Assembly (NCBI GenBank): GCA_002707155.1
Contig: PAME01000025.1
Location: forward strand, 62,001 to 126,000
Direction of reading: 5' to 3'
Length of the DNA: 64,000 nt
From: Crocinitomicaceae bacterium
GTDB taxonomy: Bacteria > Bacteroidota > Bacteroidia > Flavobacteriales_G > Salibacteraceae
Shown: piece by piece, positions 17,687 to 26,686 of the stretch
How positions within the stretch are numbered: position 1 is the first letter of the stretch
How the letters are laid out: each line of letters begins with the position of its first letter
Made by a program: the position numbers and the translations under genes
The notes under the pieces: generated by a model
Database searches by the model: none
The model's input: only the letters and a program-made list of their open reading frames with translations
What the model was told of the DNA's origin: nothing

Positions 17687-19894
17687 ATGAAAGGAAGTTT
17701 AATAAATAATGCAATCTTTTTTATTGTACTGTTGGTAGCATGCTCACTTGGCCTCAAAGAGCTTATCGAGCCCGACCTATGGTGGTATATGCGAACTGGA
17801 GAGTGGATTCTAGAGAATGCTCAAGTACCCTCAACCGACTTCCTTTCCTATACGCACTTTGGAGCTGAATGGATCAATGTAAAATGGCTGTATGAGGTTT
17901 TAATCTATGCATTTTCAAAAATTGGAGGGCCAGAGTTTGTATCTGTTTTTCAGTCGATAGTAAATATTCTTATTGCTTGGACTCTTTATGAGGTATACAA
18001 GCAATTCACCTCAGCACGAAAAACTGGTGTATGGGCATTTGTCACTATAACTGCGTTTGCAATTTGCAGCTACAGAATTACGGCACGCCCAGAAACTATC
18101 AGCCATTTATTCAGCCTGCTAACGATTCTGATTTATTTATTTGGAAAAAATAAAAACGCAAAATGGTTCTTTTGGTGGATTCCATTGCAAATACTTTGGA
18201 CCAACCTACACGAGGCATATGCTACTGGTATAATTTTAATGATTTCGCTTTCAGCATGGGAATGTTACTTAGCCTACAAACAAAAACGTCCTATTCTAAA
18301 GGCTCCAATCGTTTATTCTGCAGGATTAGCAACATTAGCAATTTGCATAAATCCAAGGGGATACCAGATGTTGCTGCATCCTTTTGAAATATTCAACCAG
18401 CTGAATACGAATAAATTTACTACTGAACTATTAAATTATCAAAGCCCTATTTATTGGAACAAATGGCAGTCTTATGCATTTATTGTTTCAATTGCATTAT
18501 TTGTTTTTTTCTTACTGTTTTCGAACGGAAGGCAAATTAAAAATTCACTCAACAACGCGTTTACTAACCTTTCAGGTGGCTATATTTTAATTCTTTTTCT
18601 TTTTATTTACCTGGGCTTATCGGCTCAACGCAACATTCCCTTTTTCATTCTTGCCGTGTCTCCTTTTCTTGCAATCGGCTTTGCTAAAGTTTTACCCAAA
18701 AAAACTGATAAAATAATACCTATCGTGGCGTTACTTGTAGGAGTTGTTTCCTATTGTTTAGTGGTGAGTGGTCAATTCTATTCCCTTACAAATTCGAAGT
18801 ATAATTTTGGTCTTAAAGTTGACACCTATTCAAATCCGATTGGATTAGGAAATGAGCTCCAAGAATTGGACTATAAGCAAGCGCATTTTTCAGATTACCT
18901 AACCTCCTCATACATTCTTTGGAAGTATAAAGATTACCAGTCATTCATAGACTTAAGAGATTTGGATATTTTTCCAGCCAGTTTTTTTGAAGAAGTTTTA
19001 ATGGTTTCTCAGAATTATAAAGCGTTTAAAGAATTAGATGAAATAAATAATTTCCAATATGTCTATTTAAAGCGGTTGGATTTTACTCCCTTGATTAGCA
19101 ATTTAAATGCTGACTCAAATTGGACAATGGTCTTTGTTGACCCTATCGCCTGTTTATTTATAAAACAAAAAAAGCTTTCTACAATTGACGTTTTCAAGGC
19201 TCCTGAAAAATTAGAAACATCTAACCTATCAGCTGCAGTCAACTTCATTTTTAACCCTATAAGAAAAGAGGAATCCTTCTCAATAAATATAGACTTTATG
19301 GCTGCCTCGTTTTACGACGCAATCTCCGATTATGAGCTAGCCTTGAATCGTCTTAAAAAATTAAATTCAAACGCTGAATTTGAATATCGTTCACTTTGTA
19401 TGCAGGGAAGAATTTTAACCGAGTTGGGATTAAATGCAAAAAGTGATTCATTATTAGCTGAAGGTTTTGCAAGAACTTCAAAAGCTAAAAAATTATTCCC
19501 AAAGAAAAGTCAAGCATATTACACAGCAGGTTTGCAGTTCTATAAACAAGGATTGCTTATCGAAGCTATAACAGATTTTAAATTGTGCTTAAAGCGCGAT
19601 AAGAAAAACACAGATGCATTAAATCAGTTAGCCTTATGCCAAAATGCCTTAGCCCAAATCGATCCGAAAAACAGTGCAATTTACATTGCAGATTGGTTCA
19701 AATATATGGAGCAAGCTTATGAAATTGACCCCAATAACCTGATGTTTGCCTACCAGCTTGGCGTATCGTATTGCGACCGAAATAAATGTGAGGAAGCAAA
19801 AAAATATCTTGAAAAATTGGGAGAACTGCCTTTTCTTGATAAAGCAGAAAATGCTAGTATAATGAGGTGTAAAAAGAAATGCTTGAGCGAATAA
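17687..19894 (+). CDS. Multi-pass membrane protein with C-terminal TPR repeats
   Basis: A 735-residue protein. Residues 1 to about 400 hold roughly 10-11 membrane helices. The first periplasmic loop has EPDLWWYMRTGEWI (residues about 27-40), a motif seen in bacterial GT-C-like membrane proteins of unknown function. Residues about 400-540 are soluble. Residues about 545-735 look like TPR helices (QAYYTAGLQFYKQGLLIEAI, DPNNLMFAYQLGVSY). A glycosyltransferase role is possible but no catalytic residues can be confirmed. It stands alone between a divergent symporter and a convergent PAP2 gene. Confidence 0.6.
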   Translation: MKGSLINNAIFFIVLLVACSLGLKELIEPDLWWYMRTGEWILENAQVPSTDFLSYTHFGAEWINVKWLYEVLIYAFSKIGGPEFVSVFQSIVNILIAWTLYEVYKQFTSARKTGVWAFVTITAFAICSYRITARPETISHLFSLLTILIYLFGKNKNAKWFFWWIPLQILWTNLHEAYATGIILMISLSAWECYLAYKQKRPILKAPIVYSAGLATLAICINPRGYQMLLHPFEIFNQLNTNKFTTELLNYQSPIYWNKWQSYAFIVSIALFVFFLLFSNGRQIKNSLNNAFTNLSGGYILILFLFIYLGLSAQRNIPFFILAVSPFLAIGFAKVLPKKTDKIIPIVALLVGVVSYCLVVSGQFYSLTNSKYNFGLKVDTYSNPIGLGNELQELDYKQAHFSDYLTSSYILWKYKDYQSFIDLRDLDIFPASFFEEVLMVSQNYKAFKELDEINNFQYVYLKRLDFTPLISNLNADSNWTMVFVDPIACLFIKQKKLSTIDVFKAPEKLETSNLSAAVNFIFNPIRKEESFSINIDFMAASFYDAISDYELALNRLKKLNSNAEFEYRSLCMQGRILTELGLNAKSDSLLAEGFARTSKAKKLFPKKSQAYYTAGLQFYKQGLLIEAITDFKLCLKRDKKNTDALNQLALCQNALAQIDPKNSAIYIADWFKYMEQAYEIDPNNLMFAYQLGVSYCDRNKCEEAKKYLEKLGELPFLDKAENASIMRCKKKCLSE

Positions 19895-19904
19895 ATATAA
19901 CTGT

Positions 19905-20468
19905 CTAAGCTAATTTCTTAATTGCCCAACCCGTAATGTTCCCAGTTAATGTACCTATTAACACCCCGAGTAGAGCACCTGCCAAAATATCTGCAGGGTA
20001 ATGAACACCCAAATAAATTCGACTGTAAGCCACTGCCAATGCCCAAATGAACAAACCAAGGCCTAACTTCTTATTCGAAAACAACAAACACAAAAAACTT
20101 GCTAATCCAAAGGTATTTGAAGCGTGACTCGATACAAAGCCATATTGTCCGCCGCAATGGTTTTTAACTAAGTGGACTAAGTGTTGGATTTCCAAATTAT
20201 GACAAGGCCTGTAGCGCAGAAAAACCTCCTTGAATGCCTTTACTGACAGCTGATCGGTTAATGTTATGGTGAGTGTTACTCCCAAAACTACAGGCAGTAA
20301 ACCTTTCCAACCGTATTTTTTGTAAAGTCCAAATAAAAGTACAGCATACAGGGGAACCCAAGTAATCTCTTCAGAGAACCAAAACATGATTACATCCCAA
20401 AAATTGGTGTGTATACCATTTAAAAATAGAAAAAGTTGAACGTCAAGCTGTTCCAAGTACTCAAACAT
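19905..20468 (-). CDS. PAP2-family membrane phosphatase
   Basis: A 187-residue membrane protein with all three PAP2 signatures: KX6RP (K80 to R87-P88), SSH within FVSSHASNTFG (113-115), and SRX5HX3D (S149, R150, H156, D160). Enzymes of this type dephosphorylate lipid phosphates such as undecaprenyl diphosphate or phosphatidylglycerophosphate at the periplasmic face. It lies 18 bp after obgE and may be the last gene of the hpt-adk-obgE transcript. Confidence 0.87.
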   Translation of the reverse strand: MFEYLEQLDVQLFLFLNGIHTNFWDVIMFWFSEEITWVPLYAVLLFGLYKKYGWKGLLPVVLGVTLTITLTDQLSVKAFKEVFLRYRPCHNLEIQHLVHLVKNHCGGQYGFVSSHASNTFGLASFLCLLFSNKKLGLGLFIWALAVAYSRIYLGVHYPADILAGALLGVLIGTLTGNITGWAIKKLA

Positions 20469-20486
20469 GACTCAAAGAAAGGGAAT

Positions 20487-21500
20487 TTATTCTACGTCAA
20501 ATTTACTCCACAGCAAATCTTTCAATTCCATGAGGCCTTCCTGAACGAGCGCTGAAATAAACATCCACTCAATATCCAATTTCATTTCTTTAGCAATCTC
20601 ATCACGAAGCTCCTGATCGAGCATATCGCTTTTGGATATTGCTAAAACTCTATCCTTGTCCATTAACTCTGGATTATATTTTCTGAGTTCTTCGAGTAAA
20701 ATATGATACTCTGCTAAAATATCATCGGTATCAGCAGGAACAATAAACAGTAAAACAGAATTTCGCTCAATGTGTCTTAAAAATCGAACACCAAGTCCTT
20801 TTCCTTCAGCAGCCCCTTCAATTATCCCTGGAATATCGGCCATTACAAAACTCTTGTGGTCGCGGTATTTTACAATTCCTAGATTGGGAACCAAGGTAGT
20901 AAACTGATAATTTGCAATTTCTGGTTTTGCTGCAGAAACGACTGAAAGTAGCGTTGATTTTCCAGCGTTTGGAAAACCTACTAAACCAACATCAGCCAAA
21001 ACTTTCAATTCAAGAATTCGCCAATGCTCAGTCCCCTCTTCTCCTTCTTGCGCATATCTCGGCGTCTGATTAGTAGCTGTTTTAAAGTTCCAATTGCCAA
21101 GTCCTCCACGACCACCTTTAGATAAAATATATTCTTGCCCTTCTTCTGTTATTTCGATGATTGCCTCGTCGGTTTCAGGGTCTTTTATAATTGTACCCAG
21201 CGGAACATCTAAATAAACATCTTCACCTTGTTTTCCGCTTGCACGCTGTTTTAATCCATTGTCGCCGTCCGTTGCTCTTACATGCTTTCGGTATTTAAGC
21301 GGAAGTAAGGTCCACATTTGCTTATTACCACGCACAATGATATGGCCTCCTCTACCACCATCGCCTCCATCGGGTCCTCCCTTAGGCACATATTTTTCTC
21401 GTCGTAAATGAGCGGACCCGTTACCACCATCGCCAGATTTGGCACAAACTTTTACGTAATCTACAAAATTTGAGGAAACAATTTTTCGGTTAAATGACAT
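20487..21500 (-). CDS. obgE: GTPase ObgE/CgtA
   Basis: A 337-residue Obg GTPase. The glycine-rich Obg domain covers about residues 12-168 ([13 protein letters not shown]). The G domain has P-loop GFPNAGKST at 175-183, TTLVPN, and DIPG switch II. The C-terminal OCT domain present in some Obg proteins is absent, as in many Bacteroidota. Obg acts in late 50S ribosome assembly and stress response. It lies 5 bp after adk. Confidence 0.95.
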   Translation of the reverse strand: MSFNRKIVSSNFVDYVKVCAKSGDGGNGSAHLRREKYVPKGGPDGGDGGRGGHIIVRGNKQMWTLLPLKYRKHVRATDGDNGLKQRASGKQGEDVYLDVPLGTIIKDPETDEAIIEITEEGQEYILSKGGRGGLGNWNFKTATNQTPRYAQEGEEGTEHWRILELKVLADVGLVGFPNAGKSTLLSVVSAAKPEIANYQFTTLVPNLGIVKYRDHKSFVMADIPGIIEGAAEGKGLGVRFLRHIERNSVLLFIVPADTDDILAEYHILLEELRKYNPELMDKDRVLAISKSDMLDQELRDEIAKEMKLDIEWMFISALVQEGLMELKDLLWSKFDVE

Positions 21501-21505
21501 TCGTC

Positions 21506-22075
21506 TTATCGTGCGTCTATCGCTCGTGTTAATCGGTCAAATATTTCTTCAATTGTTCCGACACCATTAATTTCTACCAACTTATTTTGGTTTTTATAAA
21601 ATTCCGCTACGGGAGCAGTACTTTCATTATAATTGGCAATTCTTGTTTTAATAATTGTTGGATCCGCATCATCTGCCCTACCCGACACTTTAGCCCTTTG
21701 AAGTAAGCGTTCTTTTAATTCATCCTCTGGAACAACCAAAGAAAGCATAAGAGTAACTGCCGTATTCTTCTTTTCTAAAAACTTATCTAAGGCAACTGCC
21801 TGATCGGTTGTTCTTGGAAATCCGTCATAAATTACTCCATTAATATCTGAATGTTTCTGAACTTCAGACTCTAATATTTCAATCGTAGTTACATCTGGAA
21901 CCAAGTTTCCTTTGTCAGAATAGCTTTTTGCTAATTTAGCTAAGTCCGAATTTGGATCTAATGCTCTAAATACATCTCCAGTTGAAATGTGCACCAAATC
22001 ATACTGCTTCTTAAGCAAATCAGATTGAGTTCCTTTACCCGCTCCTGGAGGGCCAAATAATACTAGATTCAGCAT
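21506..22075 (-). CDS. adk: Adenylate kinase
   Basis: A 189-residue NMP kinase. P-loop GPPGAGKGT at 8-16, NMP-binding HISTGD, DGFPRT motif, and a short LID (about KVSGRADD). The compact LID is the short form with no zinc cysteines. It catalyses ATP + AMP to 2 ADP. It sits 2 bp after hpt in a purine/ribosome housekeeping operon. Confidence 0.95.
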   Translation of the reverse strand: MLNLVLFGPPGAGKGTQSDLLKKQYDLVHISTGDVFRALDPNSDLAKLAKSYSDKGNLVPDVTTIEILESEVQKHSDINGVIYDGFPRTTDQAVALDKFLEKKNTAVTLMLSLVVPEDELKERLLQRAKVSGRADDADPTIIKTRIANYNESTAPVAEFYKNQNKLVEINGVGTIEEIFDRLTRAIDAR

Positions 22076-22077
22076 AA

Positions 22078-22626
22078 CTATTGCTTTTTCAATTTATATA
22101 TTTTACTAAGGTTTCGCCCCAGACCATCGTAATCTAACCCGTAACCTAAGACAAATTCATTGGGTATTTCTATCCCCACGAAGTCAATTGGCAAGTTCTT
22201 TTTATACGCTTCTGGCTTATAAAGCAAGGTTGCTGTTTTTATTGAATTAACCGACTTGTGATTTAATAATTCGTGCAGTTTTACTAATGTATTTCCTGTA
22301 TCTACAATATCCTCTACTATTACGACATCAACTCCCTTTAAATCTTCAGTCAGTCCAATAAGCTCATTTACTTTCCCGGTAGTTTGCTGACCTTCGTAGG
22401 ATTGCATTTTGACAAAAGAAACCGTGCAAGAAATCGTAATCTTTTTCAACAAATCGGCGCAAAACATAAAAGAACCATTCAAGACAGCTATAAACACTAC
22501 ATGTTGGTCCTGATATTCAACATTTATAGCCTCAGCGACCTTCCCAATCGATGAATCTATTTCATTTTCAGTAATATAGCTTTCAAATATAGAATTATGA
22601 ATCTCTACTTCTTGCATGAAGCGCAA
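22078..22626 (-). CDS. hpt: Hypoxanthine phosphoribosyltransferase
   Basis: A 182-residue type I phosphoribosyltransferase. The PRPP loop is VVIVEDIVDTGNTL (about 101-114), and the flexible loop SYEGQQTTGK is near 76-85. It salvages hypoxanthine or guanine to IMP or GMP. The start can be ATG 22626 or ATG 22617 (MQEVEIHN); the second gives the more usual length. First gene of the hpt-adk-obgE group. Confidence 0.92.
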   Translation of the reverse strand: MRFMQEVEIHNSIFESYITENEIDSSIGKVAEAINVEYQDQHVVFIAVLNGSFMFCADLLKKITISCTVSFVKMQSYEGQQTTGKVNELIGLTEDLKGVDVVIVEDIVDTGNTLVKLHELLNHKSVNSIKTATLLYKPEAYKKNLPIDFVGIEIPNEFVLGYGLDYDGLGRNLSKIYKLKKQ

Positions 22627-22696
22627 AAGTAAACAAATGGCTTATTTGAAATCACATTAAATAGGGTATAAAACTATCTTCAATCGACTGAAAGTT

Positions 22697-22704
22697 TAAT
22701 TTTG
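22697..22704 (+). promoter_or_regulatory. Putative -7 box TAATTTTG
   Basis: An exact TAnnTTTG match ends 7 nt before the ATG of the TPR sensor gene at 22712. No -33 TTTG was seen at normal spacing. Confidence 0.4.
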
Positions 22705-22711
22705 ATACACT

Positions 22712-24055
22712 ATGAAAAACTCATTCCCTACTATTTTCTCGCTACTAGTGCTTACAACACTTATATTAGGTCTCAGAGCTAGTAATTCCCAAGACAGCCT
22801 TTTAGCCGTTTACAATCAAAGTCAAGACAGTTCTAAAATTTCGATTGGTATACAGCTTACTCAATCGCTTTCGAGTACAGACATGCCTCAAGCTATTAAC
22901 TTAGCGAACGAAATGTATGCTTTTGCGCAGCAATCGAAGGATACAAAGAGTATTGCACGGTGTCAAAATCTTTTGGGCATTTTGTATGGAAAAAATATGG
23001 AAAGTGATATATCGCTTACCTTTCTCAATCAAGCTGCTCTTAACTTCGGAAAAATTGGAGCTTTTGAATCACTCGTTGCTGTGCAGAATAACATTGGGCA
23101 AGTATATTTTACAGACGGCAATTTAATAGATGCCCTAGATTATTTCTTCAAGGCCGACTCCATTTCCTCCCGTCCAAGTTATGCTGGAAAACATAAAACT
23201 GAAACTGCTGTTAATACAGCTACTACGTTAACTGAAATCGGCTTATTCGAGTTATCAAATGACTTTTATAAAAAAGCGTTAACGACTTCTGGTTTCCGTT
23301 CAATGGAAGTGATTATTTATGAAGGGTTATTACTAAATTCAATAGAGCAAAACCAATTGTACTCATCCAATAAATTCGCTGAAAAACTAAAGGATATTGA
23401 AATTCTGAAATCATCAACAGATTATTTAGAAAAAGTCCTTTTTTTAGCATACTACGACTTTCTTTCTGGCAATGATATTATTGGAGAAAAAGGATTAATT
23501 GAAGCTGATGAAATTCTTCAAGAAATCAAGGATAAACAAATTAGTGCCAATACCTATCTTCTATTTGCTAAAGTGCTATTAGTTGCTGATCAAAATCAAA
23601 AATCATTGGAATATGCTCTTCTATCAAAGCAAAAATTGAAAGAGGGTAAAAATTTATATCGGCAAAAAAAGGCCCTTAGTATTGCATTATTGGCTGCTAC
23701 CAAAATTAACTCACCAAATTCACACAAACTCGCAACTGCACTTGATTCTATTGACCAAGTTATTATTCAAGAAACTGGGTTAGATATTTTACGCATAGTC
23801 AATTTACAAACTGAATTTGAGAAAATGTCTGTGGTAAAAGAACAAATTACTGAAGAAAGTAATGAGTTAACCGAAGAAATATCAGCGCGGTCAAAAGCTG
23901 AAAAAATAGGCATTATGCTCATTTTCGCTCTCGTTATGCTGGGAGCGATGTTATTTATGGCCATTCGCCAAATGAAAACTCGACAAAAAGAATTGGAAGA
24001 ACACAAAAGACTGCTAAAAGAAAAGCATGAACGCGCCAAAAAATCGCACAAATAA
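22712..24055 (+). CDS. TPR sensor N-terminal half (split from histidine kinase by in-frame TAA)
   Basis: A 447-residue protein with a signal-like N-terminus, TPR-like helices over about residues 45-330, one membrane helix (about 397-415, IGIMLIFALVMLGAMLFMAI), and a charged coiled coil at the end (RQMKTRQKELEEHKRLLKEK). This is the sensory half of a common Bacteroidota architecture TPR-TM-coil-kinase. The TAA at 24053-24055 is followed, in the same frame, by open sequence that runs into the PAS and kinase domains of the next entry. The gene is therefore probably interrupted, or recently split, rather than naturally short. Confidence 0.75.
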   Translation: MKNSFPTIFSLLVLTTLILGLRASNSQDSLLAVYNQSQDSSKISIGIQLTQSLSSTDMPQAINLANEMYAFAQQSKDTKSIARCQNLLGILYGKNMESDISLTFLNQAALNFGKIGAFESLVAVQNNIGQVYFTDGNLIDALDYFFKADSISSRPSYAGKHKTETAVNTATTLTEIGLFELSNDFYKKALTTSGFRSMEVIIYEGLLLNSIEQNQLYSSNKFAEKLKDIEILKSSTDYLEKVLFLAYYDFLSGNDIIGEKGLIEADEILQEIKDKQISANTYLLFAKVLLVADQNQKSLEYALLSKQKLKEGKNLYRQKKALSIALLAATKINSPNSHKLATALDSIDQVIIQETGLDILRIVNLQTEFEKMSVVKEQITEESNELTEEISARSKAEKIGIMLIFALVMLGAMLFMAIRQMKTRQKELEEHKRLLKEKHERAKKSHK

Positions 24056-24112
24056 AAAATAAACGAGAAGGATAAACTACTGTATATAGTTTTCACAAAA
24101 GCAAACGATCTA

Positions 24113-25114
24113 GTGGTTCTTTGTAAGGTTGAGCAAAATGGAGACGTTATTGTAAAATCTATAAATCAGGCGCTAGAGCTAATTAATTTCAATTTTGGAC
24201 TAAACCTAGAAAAAAGTCAGTTCATTGGCAAAAGCCTCACCAATATTGTTAAGGACTTCCCCTTCTTTAATGCTGATTCAATTGAAAAAAAGTTACTTGC
24301 TGCTAAGGAAGCGTTGAGCACTAAAAAAGCTGTTATTTATGAAACGACTTCTAAATTAAATTCAACTATTATTAATATGGAAGTGACTATAGAACCTATA
24401 GTTAGTGATGATGGGACTGCTAATCATTTGCTTTACACATTAAAAGATATTTCCAAAAGGGTAAAAAAAGAACGCCAACATATTCAAGCCTTGTTACAAG
24501 CCGAAGATCACGAACGAGAAAGAATTGCGAAAGAATTACACGATGGGCTTGGGCAAAACTTAACTGCCGCACAACTGTACTTGGACGGATTTTTGGCCGA
24601 TAAAGAAGACCCGAATATTTACGATGGATTATTCAAAACTCGCAAGTTTCTGAACCTGGGATTAGATGAGTGCAGAAACTTATCCCATAATTTAATTCCA
24701 AAATCTATTGGAGATATCGGATTAAGTGAAACTTTGCTGCAGTTGATCACTGATTTAAACAAATTGAATGATGTTCGTATAGAATTCAACAGTAACCTCA
24801 CTAAAACCAAAATACCTGAATCGATTTCCTTTAATTTATACCGAATTGCTCAAGAAGGAATAAGCAATGCATTAAAATATTCGGCAGCCACTAAAATTTC
24901 GGTTCAACTCCTCTTGTTTGAAGAAATTCTTACACTTTCTATTGAGGATAATGGCAAGGGATTTGACGCACAGCAGATGCTAGAACGTAAAAGTTTTGGA
25001 TTGCATAGTATCTTAAATCGCGGTGAAATTATTGGGGCTGATGTAAATCTCGATAGTAAAATTAATGAAGGAACCTTAATTTCTGTGGAAATCAAAAAAC
25101 CTCGCCTAAGTTGA
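24113..25114 (+). CDS. Histidine kinase part (PAS + HisKA_3 + HATPase), in frame with the upstream sensor
   Basis: Visible domains are a PAS-like segment (about residues 1-120 from the GTG), a HisKA_3 dimerisation box (RIAKELHDGLGQNLTAAQ, with the phospho-accepting His), and a HATPase_c domain (N box EGISNALKYS, G1 box EDNGKGF). It would autophosphorylate and signal to the NarL-type regulator downstream. The GTG at 24113 cuts into the PAS fold. The same frame is open from 24056 and adds about 19 PAS-like residues, but without a normal start codon. This favours an original single gene with 22712-24055. It overlaps the regulator by 4 bp. Confidence 0.75.
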   Translation: MVLCKVEQNGDVIVKSINQALELINFNFGLNLEKSQFIGKSLTNIVKDFPFFNADSIEKKLLAAKEALSTKKAVIYETTSKLNSTIINMEVTIEPIVSDDGTANHLLYTLKDISKRVKKERQHIQALLQAEDHERERIAKELHDGLGQNLTAAQLYLDGFLADKEDPNIYDGLFKTRKFLNLGLDECRNLSHNLIPKSIGDIGLSETLLQLITDLNKLNDVRIEFNSNLTKTKIPESISFNLYRIAQEGISNALKYSAATKISVQLLLFEEILTLSIEDNGKGFDAQQMLERKSFGLHSILNRGEIIGADVNLDSKINEGTLISVEIKKPRLS

Positions 25115-25739
25115 AAAAACTTAATCTACTGATAGCTTATGACCATGCAATATTGAGAGAGAGTTTACTCAATTCTTTGCTCCATCATCCAAGCATTGAA
25201 TCCATAGAAACTGTTGAAAATGGACAGCAGTTGCTGGATGCCTGTAATATTAAATTACCGGAATTAATTCTCCTAGATATTAATATGCCCGTAATAGATG
25301 GTTTGGGTGCGTGCAAGGCGATTAAAAAACTGTACCCTTCAGTTAAAGTTGTCTTTCTTACCATGCATAATAATCCACAATATTTCTATGAAGCGAAAGC
25401 AGTGAATTGTGATGGTTACATTTTTAAGACTGCCGGTTTAGACGAAATTATTAAAAGCATTCATAAAATACAAGCAGGAGAAAAGTACTTTTCCCCTGCA
25501 GTGGTTGATGCATTGCTGTCCAATACTGGTAATGATAAAAATGGGAAACCCAATTTAACAGAACGTGAACACGAGGTACTAAAGCTCATACTAGATGAGT
25601 TTTCAAATAAAGAAATTGCTAAAAACTGATTATCAGTCAGCGAACCGTTGATGCACACAAAAGAAACCTATTGGCTAAAACCAACTCTCGCAATATAACT
25701 GGACTAATAAAGTTTGCATTAACTGAACGTATTCTGTAA
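25111..25739 (+). pseudogene. NarL/LuxR-type response regulator with frameshift in the HTH
   Basis: The receiver domain is intact in appearance (phospho-acceptor Asp56 in LLDINMP; FLTMH; later YIFKTA). The LuxR HTH begins with LTEREHEVLKLILDEFSNKEIAKN, then hits TGA at 25627-25629. The rest of the HTH (ISQRTVDAHKRNLLAKTNSR and on to a TAA at 25737-25739) continues in a different frame. One missing base near 25626-25628 explains both. Unrepaired, the protein ends inside the DNA-binding domain and would not bind DNA normally. It is coupled to the histidine kinase upstream. Confidence 0.8.
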
Positions 25740-25800
25740 TAGGTAATTTACCTAACAGAAATTAGGCATTGTACCAATTTTAAATTAATGTATATACATC

Positions 25801-25808
25801 TATTTTTG
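25801..25808 (+). promoter_or_regulatory. Putative -7 box TATTTTTG
   Basis: An exact TAnnTTTG match ends 4 nt before the ATG at 25813, so a transcript would be nearly leaderless. No -33 element at normal spacing. Confidence 0.4.
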
Positions 25809-25812
25809 ACAC

Positions 25813-26232
25813 ATGGAAAGTAACACATTTAGTATTTCGATTCTTGGTTATAATGCTAACCTAAACGAAGCACTGGCTGATCTTTTTCCAATAGACTGCA
25901 TTACTCAATCCGTTCAACTTAACGCTGACAACCACATCAGTAATGACTTGAAACAACTAATTCATTCTTCAGGAATCATATTCTTAGAGCTTTCAGACGT
26001 AATTGACACCAACTTAGGGATAATAGGAGCATTGCTCCTGATAAAATCAGACCTAAAAATTATCGGATTGAATGAATACACTCAGAAAAGTTATTCAAAG
26101 CGCATTTTAGATTTAGGAGCTAAAGGATACATTCCAATTCATTGCTTTCCCTCAGAATTTAAAAATGCGTTAGAAATAGTAGGAAACGGAGGAGTATATG
26201 AATCTAAATTCATCCGAAAATTCGAGGTTTAA
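25813..26232 (+). CDS. Degenerate receiver-like protein
   Basis: A 139-residue protein with the length and strand/helix rhythm of a receiver domain. The C-terminal half resembles NarL-type receivers (LDLGAKGYIPIHCFPSEFKNALEIV.NGGVY). The phospho-acceptor position is not a clear Asp (FLELSDVID), and the conserved Lys is replaced (IPIHC). It may be a non-phosphorylated pseudo-receiver. Its stop directly abuts the start of the next CheY-like gene, so the two are cotranscribed and may interact. Confidence 0.55.
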   Translation: MESNTFSISILGYNANLNEALADLFPIDCITQSVQLNADNHISNDLKQLIHSSGIIFLELSDVIDTNLGIIGALLLIKSDLKIIGLNEYTQKSYSKRILDLGAKGYIPIHCFPSEFKNALEIVGNGGVYESKFIRKFEV

Positions 26233-26610
26233 ATGCAAAAACATTCCGTATTAGTAATTGACGACAACCAAATCGACGTTCTTATTGCTACTAAATTTCT
26301 AGAAATGAGTAACTTGTTTAGCGCCATACACGTTGCTCAAAATGGTGCAGATGCACTGGTTGCCTTAAAAAACTTAAGCCCAGATTACGTATTACTGGAT
26401 ATCAACATGCCTATACTTGACGGATGGGAGTTCTTAGATGCTTTTGACTCACTTTTTAACCAAACACAAAATCAGCCCAAAATAGTTATGCTAACCTCCA
26501 GCATAAATATAGATGACGCTAATCGCGCTGTAAACCACCCCAGTATTACTGAATTTCTGGTAAAACCTATAAATGCCACAAAAGTCGAACAGTTTATAGG
26601 GAATCCTTAA
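26233..26610 (+). CDS. Single-domain CheY-like response regulator
   Basis: A 125-residue receiver domain with all key residues: acidic pair IDD near 9-11, Asp56 in LLDINMP, Thr88 in MLTSS, and Lys111 in LVKP. There is no output domain. It would receive phosphate from a histidine kinase and act by protein contact. It abuts the pseudo-receiver with zero spacing. Confidence 0.85.
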   Translation: MQKHSVLVIDDNQIDVLIATKFLEMSNLFSAIHVAQNGADALVALKNLSPDYVLLDINMPILDGWEFLDAFDSLFNQTQNQPKIVMLTSSINIDDANRAVNHPSITEFLVKPINATKVEQFIGNP

Positions 26611-26686
26611 AACTCCTAAACTTACTATTCAAAATATTCAATCAAACAGAGGTTTTCATAGTTTTACCTTCTTAAATATTTAAACT

